Shown one piece after another: positions 40,688 to 49,803 of a DNA stretch of 54,470 nt. Positions within the stretch are counted from its first letter, which is position 1. Each line of letters opens with the position of its first letter. The notes beneath the pieces are model-generated. The model was not told where the DNA came from. It saw only the letters and a list, made by a program, of their open reading frames with translations, and did not search any database. The translations under genes and the position numbers were made by a program. The stretch is from Balneolaceae bacterium (GTDB lineage: Bacteria > Bacteroidota > Rhodothermia > Balneolales > Balneolaceae), in contig SLKI01000034.1 in NCBI GenBank assembly GCA_007134695.1, forward strand, positions 1 through 54,470, read 5' to 3'.

Positions 40688-43600
40688 TCAGCCCGTACTC
40701 TGCATGGCGGCGGCCACGCTGTTGATACTCAGAAAGATCAGGTCGCGCAACATCTTTTTTTCCTGTTCTGATGGAGCCTGCGACCAGCGTTTCAGCAGAT
40801 CCGCCTGGATCACGTTGAGCGGATAGGTGAAGTGATTGCGGAAATGGATCGAATCTTTGATCACTTTCCGATTGTCGAGGAGCTCTTTCTGGCCGGTAAT
40901 CTGGAGAACGGCCTCCCTTGTTTTTCCAAATTCGTTGATAAGAAGCCGATGAAACGGGTCTCCGACAGAATCCTGGCCGATATAAAGCCGGGAGGTCGGC
41001 AGATGGGTTCGCGCCATCTCGCGCTGGGCGTTATCCAGAATCGTGCGGAAAAAGATTTTCTCCTCGTACCAGTGTCGAAATTTCTGGAGTGTTTTGTCGG
41101 CTTCAATTTTCTCTTCGATTTCCCGTTTCGTGCCAGCCTCAATTTTCTCTTCGGTTTCCCGTTTCTTGCCAGCTTCAAGTTTATTACCGCTTTCAAGTTT
41201 GCCGCCGGCCGCAAGTTCACCCGACAGGGCGGTCCCGACCCCGTACCAGCCGGGTATGTTGTAACGCACCTGCGTCCAGGCAAAAACCCATGGGATTGCG
41301 CGCAGATTTTCGAACTGCAGCCCCCCGTCACCGCCTCGGGAAACCGGCCGTGACGCGATAGGCAGGTTGCCAATCTGTTCGACCGGGGTCACTGTTCGAT
41401 ACCAATCCCAGAAGTCGGGATGGTCGATCAGCTTCCGGTAGGCTTCCATCGATCGTACGGCCAAACGCTCCATGGTGTTGTGGAAGTCTGATGCGGCCTG
41501 CTCCCCCGATCTGCTCCTTCCGGCCGCTGCATCACTCGAATCGGCAGATTCAAGTTCAGAAGCATGATCGTTTTCGTGAGTCGCCGTTATATCCCGCGCT
41601 ACCGTGTTATCTATCACCTCCTCTTCACCGGCTGCCGTTACACGAGCAACAGCCGAGACGACCTGCTCGAGGTGTCGTCGAGTGATGTCGGGCAGGGAGT
41701 ATCGGAACGAAAGAATTTCGCCCTGCTCGGTAAATCGAATTCGGCCGTTGTTGCTGACCGGCGGGAGGCCGAGAATCGCACGATTCGACCGGCCGCCGCC
41801 TCTGCCGACCGTTCCGCCGCGCCCGTGAAAAAGCCGAAAGTCGACCTTGTAATTCCGTAGAGTATGCCCCAACTCCTGTTGAGCCTTGTGAAGCGCCCAG
41901 TTCGCCATCCAGTACCCGCCATCTTTGTTACTGTCGGAGTAGCCGAGCATAATCTCCTGAAACCGGCCTCGAGCCTCCAGTTGCAAGTGGTAGAGGGTGT
42001 TGTCGAAGATCTCATTCATTACCCCGGCGCTGCGGTCCAGGTCGTCGATCGTCTCGAACAGAGGCACAACATCGATTCGGCTCTCCACTTCGCCGTCACG
42101 ATAACTCCACAACCCTGATTCCTTTGCCAGAAGCAGAACCTCCAGCAGGTCGCTCACTCCGTGCGTCATGCTGATGATATAGTTTCCGAAACATTGAGAG
42201 TCGAGCTCCATCATGCGATTCAACAGATGGAATACACTCATAACTCTTTCGGCCCCGGAAGAGAGTTCAGCCCGAACCGGGATAAGCGGTCTCGGGTTTT
42301 TCAGTTCGGATGTGAGAATGGCTACTTTCTCCTCTTCCGGCAACCCGGGGTAGTGACCTTCTACTCCTGCCAGTTTGAGCAGCTCCCCTACACACTCCTC
42401 ATGCAACTCACTGTGCTGACGGATGTCGAGGGCCGCCAGATGAAACCCGAATGTACGGGCCCGGATCAGCAGGTTATGGAAACGGCCAAACTCGGCCACA
42501 TCTTCCAGATTACACTCTATCAGACAATCCCGAATCAGTTCCAGGTCGGCGATAAAATGGTCGATACGCCAGAGATCGTCACTGCCGGTCGGCAGTTTGT
42601 CCGGTTCGTTCAAATCGGCCAGAAGCTTGCGCAGCCGCTGCATCATATGAGTGATTTTTCGGCGGAACGGTTCATTTTTGTAGCGCCTTCGGAACCGATC
42701 GGATACCGGCGCCTCTTTCTCATCTTTCTTTAGGGATTCGAGGAGCTTTTCCGGGATTTCGATCAGTTTTCTGGATACACTGAGATCTCTGCGAAGTTCA
42801 TCGAGCTCCTTCAGGTAGAGCTCCAGGGCGGTTTTTCGCTGTTCAAGCAGGGTGTTCCAGGTGACGTCAGCAGTTACGTTCGGGTTACCGTCCCGGTCGC
42901 TCCCGATCCAGGAGCGGTATTTCAGGATCACAGGCTGGCTCGGAATTCTGCTGTAGTAGGTATCAAATGCGTTCCGAATATCGTCATAGATCCGGGGGAT
43001 TGTATCCCAGATGGAATGGGTAAAATAGAAGAGCCCGTTCTCCACTTCATCCTCCACCGTGAGCCGTTCCGCCCGCACTTCGTCGGTAGAAATAAGCAGA
43101 ATCAATTGGTTGATCACATGATGCAGCAGCGACTCCTTTTCATCGGGTGTGAGGCCTGCCTGATCGAGCCGTGCAATCGCCCCGGTAATCTGATCCTGTT
43201 TGTTGAGAATACTACGCCGCCGGGCCTCGGTCGGATGGGCAGTGATGGTGGGCTGGATATCGAGCCGGGCAAACAGGCCGGCTGCTTGTTCAAAGCTGTA
43301 GCCACGGTTATGAAAATGGCGTACCACATCGCCGATGCTTTCGGTTCGCGGGTTTTCGGGGCTGCTCTGGATCGCCCGGTTACGGTTGATGCGGATAATT
43401 TCGTGCTGTTCGAGCGAGTTGACCAAGTGGAAGAAGATGGTATAGAGTCGAAGCAGGTGAACAATCTCATCTTCGGCAAGATTGGATACCGTTTGGCGGA
43501 TCGGTTCAGCCGCATCTGCATTGTCGGGCTCTCCAATTACACGGGCAGCCTGTTCCGGCAATTCGGAAGCCAGGCGGTAGATCGACTCATAATTTTTGTC

Positions 43601-43726
43601 CAGAATCAGTTTTTCTATCAGGCCGGTTAACAGGACAATCCGCTGTGTAAGAGATTGACTGATCCCGGCCTGTTCGGCAAACTTTTCGATCGACTCTTTC
43701 CAGCTCACTCTTCGATCCATTTCCAT
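40688..43726 (-). CDS. ppc: phosphoenolpyruvate carboxylase with two repeat-like insertions
   Basis: 1012 residues; bacterial PEPC usually has 880-930. Active-site motifs are present: TAHPTEARRR (catalytic His), LGYSDSNKDGG, and FHGRGGTVGRGGG. The C-terminus MQSTG replaces the usual NTG but keeps the terminal Gly. Two extra segments account for the length. One follows ITRRHLEQVVSAVARVTA and is acidic and Ser/Ala-rich. The other, after GTALSG, consists of KLE/KRE/KIE repeats. The enzyme supplies oxaloacetate from PEP and bicarbonate. Its first codons overlap the end of the upstream small exported protein gene by 22 bases. Confidence 0.93.
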   Translation of the reverse strand: MEMDRRVSWKESIEKFAEQAGISQSLTQRIVLLTGLIEKLILDKNYESIYRLASELPEQAARVIGEPDNADAAEPIRQTVSNLAEDEIVHLLRLYTIFFHLVNSLEQHEIIRINRNRAIQSSPENPRTESIGDVVRHFHNRGYSFEQAAGLFARLDIQPTITAHPTEARRRSILNKQDQITGAIARLDQAGLTPDEKESLLHHVINQLILLISTDEVRAERLTVEDEVENGLFYFTHSIWDTIPRIYDDIRNAFDTYYSRIPSQPVILKYRSWIGSDRDGNPNVTADVTWNTLLEQRKTALELYLKELDELRRDLSVSRKLIEIPEKLLESLKKDEKEAPVSDRFRRRYKNEPFRRKITHMMQRLRKLLADLNEPDKLPTGSDDLWRIDHFIADLELIRDCLIECNLEDVAEFGRFHNLLIRARTFGFHLAALDIRQHSELHEECVGELLKLAGVEGHYPGLPEEEKVAILTSELKNPRPLIPVRAELSSGAERVMSVFHLLNRMMELDSQCFGNYIISMTHGVSDLLEVLLLAKESGLWSYRDGEVESRIDVVPLFETIDDLDRSAGVMNEIFDNTLYHLQLEARGRFQEIMLGYSDSNKDGGYWMANWALHKAQQELGHTLRNYKVDFRLFHGRGGTVGRGGGRSNRAILGLPPVSNNGRIRFTEQGEILSFRYSLPDITRRHLEQVVSAVARVTAAGEEEVIDNTVARDITATHENDHASELESADSSDAAAGRSRSGEQAASDFHNTMERLAVRSMEAYRKLIDHPDFWDWYRTVTPVEQIGNLPIASRPVSRGGDGGLQFENLRAIPWVFAWTQVRYNIPGWYGVGTALSGELAAGGKLESGNKLEAGKKRETEEKIEAGTKREIEEKIEADKTLQKFRHWYEEKIFFRTILDNAQREMARTHLPTSRLYIGQDSVGDPFHRLLINEFGKTREAVLQITGQKELLDNRKVIKDSIHFRNHFTYPLNVIQADLLKRWSQAPSEQEKKMLRDLIFLSINSVAAAMQSTG
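41103..41174 (-). repeat. 36-bp tandem repeat within ppc
   Basis: Two adjacent 36-bp units (41103-41138, 41139-41174) and further decayed copies to about 41225 encode GTKREIEEKIEA, GKKRETEEKIEA and similar Lys/Glu-rich blocks. They lie in a loop before the conserved LQKFRHWYEEKIFFRT helix and stay in frame. Confidence 0.8.
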
Positions 43727-44004
43727 TTTTCAAGGGTGATGTGCGGATGTGGTTCGCCGTAAAACTCTTTATCAACAATGTATCCCTTGATCCGGATCCG
43801 ATCCTTACTTTCGGCCCAGAGGCTGTCTCTTTTAGCATCACTTACATCCAGAAAGAGCCTTCCGTGCGACTCGGTGATCACAGCAATTCTTGAAAACGGC
43901 TCGTGTCCGAATAGCTGCAGATAGCCCTCCACGGTGACTTTCTCTCCTGCAATCTGGGCCATTCCGGCCGTCAAGAACAGTGCGATGATGACAAGTAGTT
44001 TCAA
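43705..44004 (-). CDS. small exported protein, OB-fold-like, unknown function
   Basis: 99 residues with a signal peptide (MKLLVIIALFLTAGMAQIAG). The mature part, EKVTVEGYLQLFGHEPFSRIAVITES ... RIRIKGYIVDKEFYGEPHPHITLEKW, alternates strands in the manner of short periplasmic OB-fold proteins. No conserved Cys. It overlaps ppc by 22 bases on the same strand, so the two are probably co-transcribed; a functional link is not evident. Confidence 0.65.
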   Translation of the reverse strand: MKLLVIIALFLTAGMAQIAGEKVTVEGYLQLFGHEPFSRIAVITESHGRLFLDVSDAKRDSLWAESKDRIRIKGYIVDKEFYGEPHPHITLEKWKWIEE

Positions 44005-44117
44005 GTGCCCGGGGATCGAATTGCAATTTCCTTTTACTATGTAACGGAGAGATCGGCGGCCGCGTTCAGAAACGCCAGTTCAATCATACAGTTATTTGAT
44101 GCGGCCGGGCCGCGGCA

Positions 44118-44211
44118 GATGCTCAACCGCAAATCCATCTGCGACGATGCACAACCGCAAATTCATCTGCAAGGATGTTCAACCGCAAATCCATCTGCGA
44201 CGATGCACAAC
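44118..44211. repeat. 28-bp minisatellite, 3.4 copies
   Basis: Units at 44118-44145, 44146-44173 and 44174-44201 are near identical (core CAACCGCAAATCCATCTGC), with a partial fourth to 44211. There are no spacers, so it is not CRISPR. The 259-base convergent-side gap between the PLP enzyme's end and the small exported protein's start holds nothing else. Variable copy number is likely. Confidence 0.8.
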
Positions 44212-44263
44212 GTGGCCAGTTCTTACAATCATTGCCGGACGGTTCGCGCCGGAAACGTTCAGT

Positions 44264-45394
44264 TCAGTCTGTCAGCGGCTTCAGCGAAGCCCGGATATCG
44301 TCGACCAGATCGTCCGGATGTTCCAGCCCAACACTGATGCGGATCAGATTCTCGGGCGTTCGAGATCCTTCGCCTTCACTGCTTCTTCGGTGCTCCCAGG
44401 TGCTCTCCACTCCTCCAAGGCTGGTCGCCCGGTTGATCAGTTTCGATCGGCCGACCACCTCGATCGCCTCACGGCTGCCGCCCCGGATCAGAAACGAAAC
44501 CATCCCGCCAAATCCCATCATCTGTTTCTTTGCGACCTGGTGGCCGGGGTGGGACTCCAGGCCCGGATAGATCACCTTTTCGACAGCCGGCTCCTGGGTC
44601 AGATACTCGGCCACAATAGCGGCGTGACGGTTATGTTCTTTCATTCTGCAAGCGAGCGTACGGATGCTTCGGCTCAGAAGCCAGCAGTCGTGCGGTGAGG
44701 GGACAGCCCCTCCCAGGCGCTGATTGATCCGGATGCGGCCGAAACGATCGTCGGATTCTCTGGCGATGACGGCGCCGCCGAGAATATCACTGTGCCCCCC
44801 GAAATATTTGGTCGTCGAGTGGACCACCAGGTCGGCGCCGAGCTGGAGCGGCAGCTGATTGACGGGTGTAGGCCAGGTGTTGTCCACCGCCGTGAGGATC
44901 TTCCGGTCGGCGGCATTCCGGCATACGGAGCGGATGTCGGTAATCTGCATTGTCGGGTTGGAGGGGGTTTCAATCCAGATCAGGGAGGTGTTTTCCCGGA
45001 TCGCAGCTTCAACATCCGAGGGGTCGTTCATCGTTATAAAGTCCGCCTCCAGGCCCCATCGGAGCATAATATTTTCGACCAGTTTGCGGTTGCCGGCATA
45101 GATATCCTCCGGCAAGATGATGTGATCACCCGGATCAAGTGCCTGAAAAACGGCAGCGGCAGCGGCGACACCCGAAGAGAACGCTGCAGCTTCGGCCCCT
45201 TCCTCCAGGTCGGCCAGCAATATTTCGAGCTGTCTCCGGTTCGGATTATCGAGCCGAGTGTAATGAAGGTCTCCCTCTTTACGCCCTTCAGGATCCAGTT
45301 GATAGATGGTACTGACGGAGATCGGCGGAACAATTTCCCTGTTTTTCCCCTCGGTTTGCATGCCGGAATGGATAGCGCGGGTCTGGAATTTCAT
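44264..45394 (-). CDS. trans-sulfuration PLP enzyme (cystathionine gamma-synthase/lyase family)
   Basis: 376 residues from ATG 45394; the longer frame to 45472 adds a 26-residue basic stretch not typical of the family. The start MKFQTRAIHSGMQ, the PLP-binding THSTTKYFGGHSD-type motif (VVHSTTKYFGGHSDILGG) and SLGGVESTWEHR are typical. Members interconvert cysteine, homocysteine and cystathionine or make methionine from homoserine esters; gamma-synthase versus lyase cannot be decided from the sequence. It diverges from the M16 protease gene. Confidence 0.9.
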   Translation of the reverse strand: MKFQTRAIHSGMQTEGKNREIVPPISVSTIYQLDPEGRKEGDLHYTRLDNPNRRQLEILLADLEEGAEAAAFSSGVAAAAAVFQALDPGDHIILPEDIYAGNRKLVENIMLRWGLEADFITMNDPSDVEAAIRENTSLIWIETPSNPTMQITDIRSVCRNAADRKILTAVDNTWPTPVNQLPLQLGADLVVHSTTKYFGGHSDILGGAVIARESDDRFGRIRINQRLGGAVPSPHDCWLLSRSIRTLACRMKEHNRHAAIVAEYLTQEPAVEKVIYPGLESHPGHQVAKKQMMGFGGMVSFLIRGGSREAIEVVGRSKLINRATSLGGVESTWEHRRSSEGEGSRTPENLIRISVGLEHPDDLVDDIRASLKPLTD

Positions 45395-45608
45395 AATGGA
45401 TTTATTTGCTTTATTCTTTATTCGACGATCAGTATAATAGCAAAAGTCTTCAAACCGTCGGTTTAGAGACAATGAACTGATAAGCCAAATAGTTAATGGC
45501 TTACAAGTCAGTGATTACCGATCGCCTTGAAAGTTAATGAATCTTCATCAGAGGCGTGTCGTACAAGATCGATTGTTTACTAATCATCATTATAAAAACA
45601 GGAGTGTT

Positions 45609-47132
45609 ATGCGAGATCGAGCTATCGGGGTACTCGCCAGCTTCACAGCGGTATTTCTGCTGTCCACGGCAGGCTGGGCCCAGAATCTGGAAACATTTGA
45701 AGAGCGGGTGACCGAGTTCACCCTCGACAACGGCCTTCACTTCATCGTCATCGAGCGGGATGTTGCGCCGATTGCAAGTTTTATCACGTTTGTAGATGTG
45801 GGAAGTGCTGACGAACCGGTCGGGCGTACGGGGATCGCTCATATTTTTGAGCATATGGTTTTCAAAGGGACGAAGGAGATCGGTACGACCGACTGGGAAC
45901 AGGAGCAGGTTTATATCGACAAGATGGATGAGACCTATCGGGCCTGGCTGCGTGAAAACAGTAGTGCGGATCCGGATCCGGAGTATCTGGATCGCCTTTG
46001 GGAAGAGTTTGAAGAGTATCAGGAGAAAGCCGGCGAGTTTGTTGTCAATAACGAGTTCTCCCAGATCATCGAACGAGAGGGAGGGACTGGCCTGAATGCA
46101 TTTACCAGTGCCGATGCGACCGGTTACTTTTACAGCCTCCCGCAAAACAAGGCGGAACTCTGGTTCAGCCTGGAGTCGGACCGGTTTAAAAATCCGGTAT
46201 TCAGGGAGTTTTACGTGGAAAAAGAGGTAATTCGTGAAGAGCGGCGGATGCGGACCGATTCTACACCGGTTGGAAGGCTGATCGAAGAGTTTATCAGTGT
46301 AGCATTCTCGGCACACTCCTACCGGAACCCTGTAATCGGCTGGCCTTCGGATATTCAGGCGACCACCATTCAGGATACCCGTGAGTTTTTTGAAAGATTT
46401 TATGTTCCTGAAAACTTCACTCTTGCCATTGCCGGAGATGTGGACCCCGACCGGATGCGAGAGCTGGCCGAAATCTATTTCGGTGATATTCCTGCTGGTG
46501 ACCCGCCTCCGATTGTCACAACCGAAGAGCCGGAGCAGCGGGGCGAACGCCGGTTTGTGATCGAAGATGACAGCCAGCCGATCTTTCTGGCCGGTTACCA
46601 CACAGTCGATCAGATGCATCCGGACTGGGCTGCCCTGCAGCTTCTCGGATCGATTATCTCCGAAGGCAGAACTTCGCGGCTTTACAGGCGAATGGTTCAG
46701 GATGAGCAGCTCGCATTGAACGTGGGCGCGTTTATCGGTTTTCCGGGAACAAAATATCCGACCATGTTTATGACACTGGCTATTCCCAATCAGGATGTAC
46801 CGCTTGATGATATAGAATCGACCATCGAGGAGGAGATCGATAAGGTCAAGGCTGGAGATATCACACAGGAGGAGCTCGATCGGGCGATCACCAACGCCAG
46901 GGCTAATCTTGTACGGGGGCTCAACTCCAATATGGGGCTGGCGCTCCGGCTGGCAGAAACGCACGCACAGCAGGGAGACTGGCGCCGGGTTTTCACCGAT
47001 CTGGACCGGCTTCAGGAGGTTACTCTTGAAGATCTGGAGAGGGTTGCCAACACCTACCTGGTCAAGCAGAACCGAACGGTCGGCATAATCGTCAACCGAG
47101 ATGAGGAAGAGGTTGCTGATGCGGGCAATTGA
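45609..47132 (+). CDS. exported M16 zinc peptidase, catalytic subunit
   Basis: 508 residues from ATG 45609 (AGGAG 6 bases upstream), chosen over the longer 45537 frame because it starts a clean signal peptide (RAIGVLASFTAVFLLSTAGWA|QN). The inverted zinc site HIFEH (GIAHIFEHMVFKG) with the distal Glu region EVIREERRMR is intact. PqqL/pitrilysin-like proteases of this size usually work as a pair with a non-catalytic partner, encoded here 45 bases downstream. A periplasmic peptide-degrading role is likely. Confidence 0.92.
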   Translation: MRDRAIGVLASFTAVFLLSTAGWAQNLETFEERVTEFTLDNGLHFIVIERDVAPIASFITFVDVGSADEPVGRTGIAHIFEHMVFKGTKEIGTTDWEQEQVYIDKMDETYRAWLRENSSADPDPEYLDRLWEEFEEYQEKAGEFVVNNEFSQIIEREGGTGLNAFTSADATGYFYSLPQNKAELWFSLESDRFKNPVFREFYVEKEVIREERRMRTDSTPVGRLIEEFISVAFSAHSYRNPVIGWPSDIQATTIQDTREFFERFYVPENFTLAIAGDVDPDRMRELAEIYFGDIPAGDPPPIVTTEEPEQRGERRFVIEDDSQPIFLAGYHTVDQMHPDWAALQLLGSIISEGRTSRLYRRMVQDEQLALNVGAFIGFPGTKYPTMFMTLAIPNQDVPLDDIESTIEEEIDKVKAGDITQEELDRAITNARANLVRGLNSNMGLALRLAETHAQQGDWRRVFTDLDRLQEVTLEDLERVANTYLVKQNRTVGIIVNRDEEEVADAGN

Positions 47133-47177
47133 GGCCGACAACATATTCAGAATTTAAAAAGCTATAGGGTAAGAAAA

Positions 47178-49289
47178 ATGAAAACAGGAATCTTGAGTCA
47201 GATATTGAAATCAGCTCTGACAACCGTGCTGGTCGGGTTGATTGGAGTCGTGCAAGTAGTGGACGCCCAGCAGCGATGGGATGAGATTGAGTACCCGCCG
47301 CTCAACAGTTTCGAAATGCCGGATCTGGAAGAGTTTGAGCTCGACAACGGAATCCGGTTCTATCTTGTCGAGGATGATGAATTGCCGCTGATCGAACTGC
47401 GTGTTCGGGTGCGAACAGGCGGAGTTCTTGTACCGAACGAAAAAACCGGCCTGCACTCTGTTACCGGTACGGTGATGAGAACAGGCGGTACAACTTCTAT
47501 TTCGGGCGACGACCTGAACGAACTGCTCGAAAACCGTGCGGCCAGGATGGAGACGGGAATCGGGTTTACCTCCGGTTCAGCTACTATGAACGTGCTCAGA
47601 GAGGATTTTGATGATCTTCTTCCGGTATTTGTGGATCTGTTGACGAACCCGGCTTTTCCCGAGGATCGCATCGACCTGGCAAAAACACAGCAGAAAAGTG
47701 CCATCTCCCGACGCAACGACGAACAGTCGCAGGTAGCCAACCGGGAGTTTCGTCGGCTGATTTACGGTCCGGAATCAGTTTACGGGCGTAATACCGAATA
47801 TGAGACGATCGACAACATTTCACGCGAAGACCTGGTGGAGTTTCATAGAAAATCGTTTGTCGGAGAGAACCTGATGATCGGTGTGATCGGCGATTTTGAG
47901 ACCGATGTGATGAAAGAGAAACTCACCGAAGCGTTTACATCGGTACCGGTCGGGGAGGAGCTGGCTCTCGATTTTCCGGAGATCGGCTACGAATTTGAAA
48001 ATACCATCAATTTTATTGACAGACGGGATGTCAACCAGAGTTACGTACTGCTCGGGCATATCGGTGGAATGCGGGACAACCCCGACTATGCAGCAATCCA
48101 GGTGATGAACCGGGTTCTGAGCGGCGGATTCTCCGGTAGGCTTTTTCGGAATGTCCGCAGTGATCAGGGATTGGCTTATTCGGTTTTCGGTTCCTACGGC
48201 AGCAACAATTTCTACCCGGGAACCTTCACAGCCGGTGTAATGACCCGGAGTGAGACGACCGCTGAAGCGATCGAGTCGGTTCGTCATGAGATCGAAAGGC
48301 TTCAAAACGAACCGGTAACGGAAGAGGAGCTCGAACAGACGATCGACCGATTTCTCAATTCGCTGGTCTTCCGCTATAACAGTCGGGCGAGCGTACTCAA
48401 CGAGCGGATCTCCTATGAGTATGCCGGCCTTGACCCCGATACTTTCGAGCGGCTGGTAGAGGAGATTCAGGCTGTCACGACCGAGGATATTCAGCGTGTT
48501 GCCAGGGAGTACCTGCAGCCGGATGCCCTCCAGATTCTGGTTGTTGGTAATAGTGCCGAAATTGGCGATCAACTCGAACAGTTCGGTCAGATTAACGAGA
48601 TCGACATCACGATCCCCGAGCCTGAGGATGATGAGGAGGCCGTTGCCGGCGATGCAGAGATGGGCCGCGAGTGGCTTGGCCGAATGGCCGATGCAATTCT
48701 TCCCGGCGGAGAGTTCGATATCGTTGTGGTGGAGAGTAATCAGACCCTGCAGACCCCCCAGGGCCCCATGACATTGGGGAATGTTGCCACTTTGAATTTC
48801 CGGGAGATGTCCTTCAATAATGCAGTTCAGGCTCCGATGGGCCTGGTGGAGATAGAACTCGACCTGGAAGGAGGTGTAATGCGTGTTGCAGGGCAGGAGC
48901 AGCCGATGCCGCCTCAGCAGTTTGAATCTGCCATTCGTGAGTATCAGAGGCACTTCTTGAACATTGCACTGAACTGGAATGATTTTGAGGCTGAGTACCT
49001 GGGGGATACCGAGCTTGACGGAAGAGATGCGGTTCAGGTTCGAATAGGATCGGAGAGCCCGGCCACCTATTACCTCGACCCGGCCACGTCACTTCCGATC
49101 ATGGTGGAGATGCGCGAGATGGATCCCCAGCAGGGCCGGCGGGTGACAGTGGAGACCTGGTACGAAGATTGGGAGGTTGTTGACGGAGTCGCCTACGCCT
49201 ATTCGGCAGTAAGCAAGGTGGAAGGAGAGGAACAGAGTTCCGATATTGTCGAAACGCACAAAGTGGACCCGGAAGAGCCGGAGGAGTAG
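47178..49289 (+). CDS. M16 peptidase-like partner lacking the zinc site, with C-terminal extension
   Basis: 703 residues with signal peptide (LKSALTTVLVGLIGVVQVVDA). The M16 fold is clear (FELDNGIRFYLVEDDELPLIELRVRV; GGFSGRLFRNVRSDQGLAYSVFG), but where HxxEH should be it reads LHSVTGTVMRTGG, so zinc cannot be bound. About 230 extra C-terminal residues hold a beta-rich module (VEIELDLEGGVMRVAG; TYYLDPATSLPIMVEMREMD) like LolA/outer-membrane-sorting-type folds. The pair catalytic-noncatalytic is well known for mitochondrial and bacterial M16 proteins; the added module is unusual. Confidence 0.88.
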   Translation: MKTGILSQILKSALTTVLVGLIGVVQVVDAQQRWDEIEYPPLNSFEMPDLEEFELDNGIRFYLVEDDELPLIELRVRVRTGGVLVPNEKTGLHSVTGTVMRTGGTTSISGDDLNELLENRAARMETGIGFTSGSATMNVLREDFDDLLPVFVDLLTNPAFPEDRIDLAKTQQKSAISRRNDEQSQVANREFRRLIYGPESVYGRNTEYETIDNISREDLVEFHRKSFVGENLMIGVIGDFETDVMKEKLTEAFTSVPVGEELALDFPEIGYEFENTINFIDRRDVNQSYVLLGHIGGMRDNPDYAAIQVMNRVLSGGFSGRLFRNVRSDQGLAYSVFGSYGSNNFYPGTFTAGVMTRSETTAEAIESVRHEIERLQNEPVTEEELEQTIDRFLNSLVFRYNSRASVLNERISYEYAGLDPDTFERLVEEIQAVTTEDIQRVAREYLQPDALQILVVGNSAEIGDQLEQFGQINEIDITIPEPEDDEEAVAGDAEMGREWLGRMADAILPGGEFDIVVVESNQTLQTPQGPMTLGNVATLNFREMSFNNAVQAPMGLVEIELDLEGGVMRVAGQEQPMPPQQFESAIREYQRHFLNIALNWNDFEAEYLGDTELDGRDAVQVRIGSESPATYYLDPATSLPIMVEMREMDPQQGRRVTVETWYEDWEVVDGVAYAYSAVSKVEGEEQSSDIVETHKVDPEEPEE

Positions 49290-49324
49290 CACGCTAAACG
49301 TCAACCCGACAAATCGGAAACTGA

Positions 49325-49768
49325 ATGAGCGACAAACCGAAGAAGATTGTACATATCCATCTCGACAGCCAGAATTACAAAACGGTGCTCAATGCAGGTG
49401 ATCATCAACTAATTGCCGATGAACCTGAGAGTGCAGGTGGACAAGACCTTGGCCCCGATCCGTACGATCTTCTTCTGATGTCGCTGGGCACCTGTACGGC
49501 GATCACCCTCCGTATGTATGCCGAACGGAAAGGGTGGCCGGTTGAAGATATCTACCTGGAACTGCGCCACCACAAAGATCACGCCGAGGATTGTGAAGAT
49601 TGTGACGACCCCCGGGCGATGATCGACAAGATCGAAAAAGAGGTGATCGTCAAAGGGGACCTGGATGAAGAGCAGATCAACCGACTCCTCGAAATTTCGC
49701 AGAAATGTCCTGTTTACAAAACATTGACAGGTGAGGTATCGATCGATTCGTCGATCGAAAAAAGGTGA
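49325..49768 (+). CDS. OsmC/Ohr family protein
   Basis: 147 residues. GPDPYDLLLMSLGTCTAITLRMYAERKGWP and the second Cys in SQKCPVYKTLTG are the two redox cysteines of OsmC/Ohr-like peroxidases, which reduce organic hydroperoxides. An insertion HHKDHAEDCEDCDD carries two more cysteines and several His/Asp and might bind a metal. It lies 36 bases after the M16 gene and 36 before the GDPD gene, so one transcript is likely. Confidence 0.88.
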   Translation: MSDKPKKIVHIHLDSQNYKTVLNAGDHQLIADEPESAGGQDLGPDPYDLLLMSLGTCTAITLRMYAERKGWPVEDIYLELRHHKDHAEDCEDCDDPRAMIDKIEKEVIVKGDLDEEQINRLLEISQKCPVYKTLTGEVSIDSSIEKR

Positions 49769-49803
49769 TCCGGCAGTCATTTCCCTGACCAAAAGCTCAG
49801 TGC

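Noticed and set aside
44118-44211. CRISPR-like array
   Set aside because: Units are contiguous with no unique spacers, only 3.4 copies, and no cas genes are in the window.
45534-47144. 536-codon minus-strand open frame
   Set aside because: It mirrors the M16 protease gene, whose signal peptide and HxxEH are clear; the antisense product has no recognisable features.
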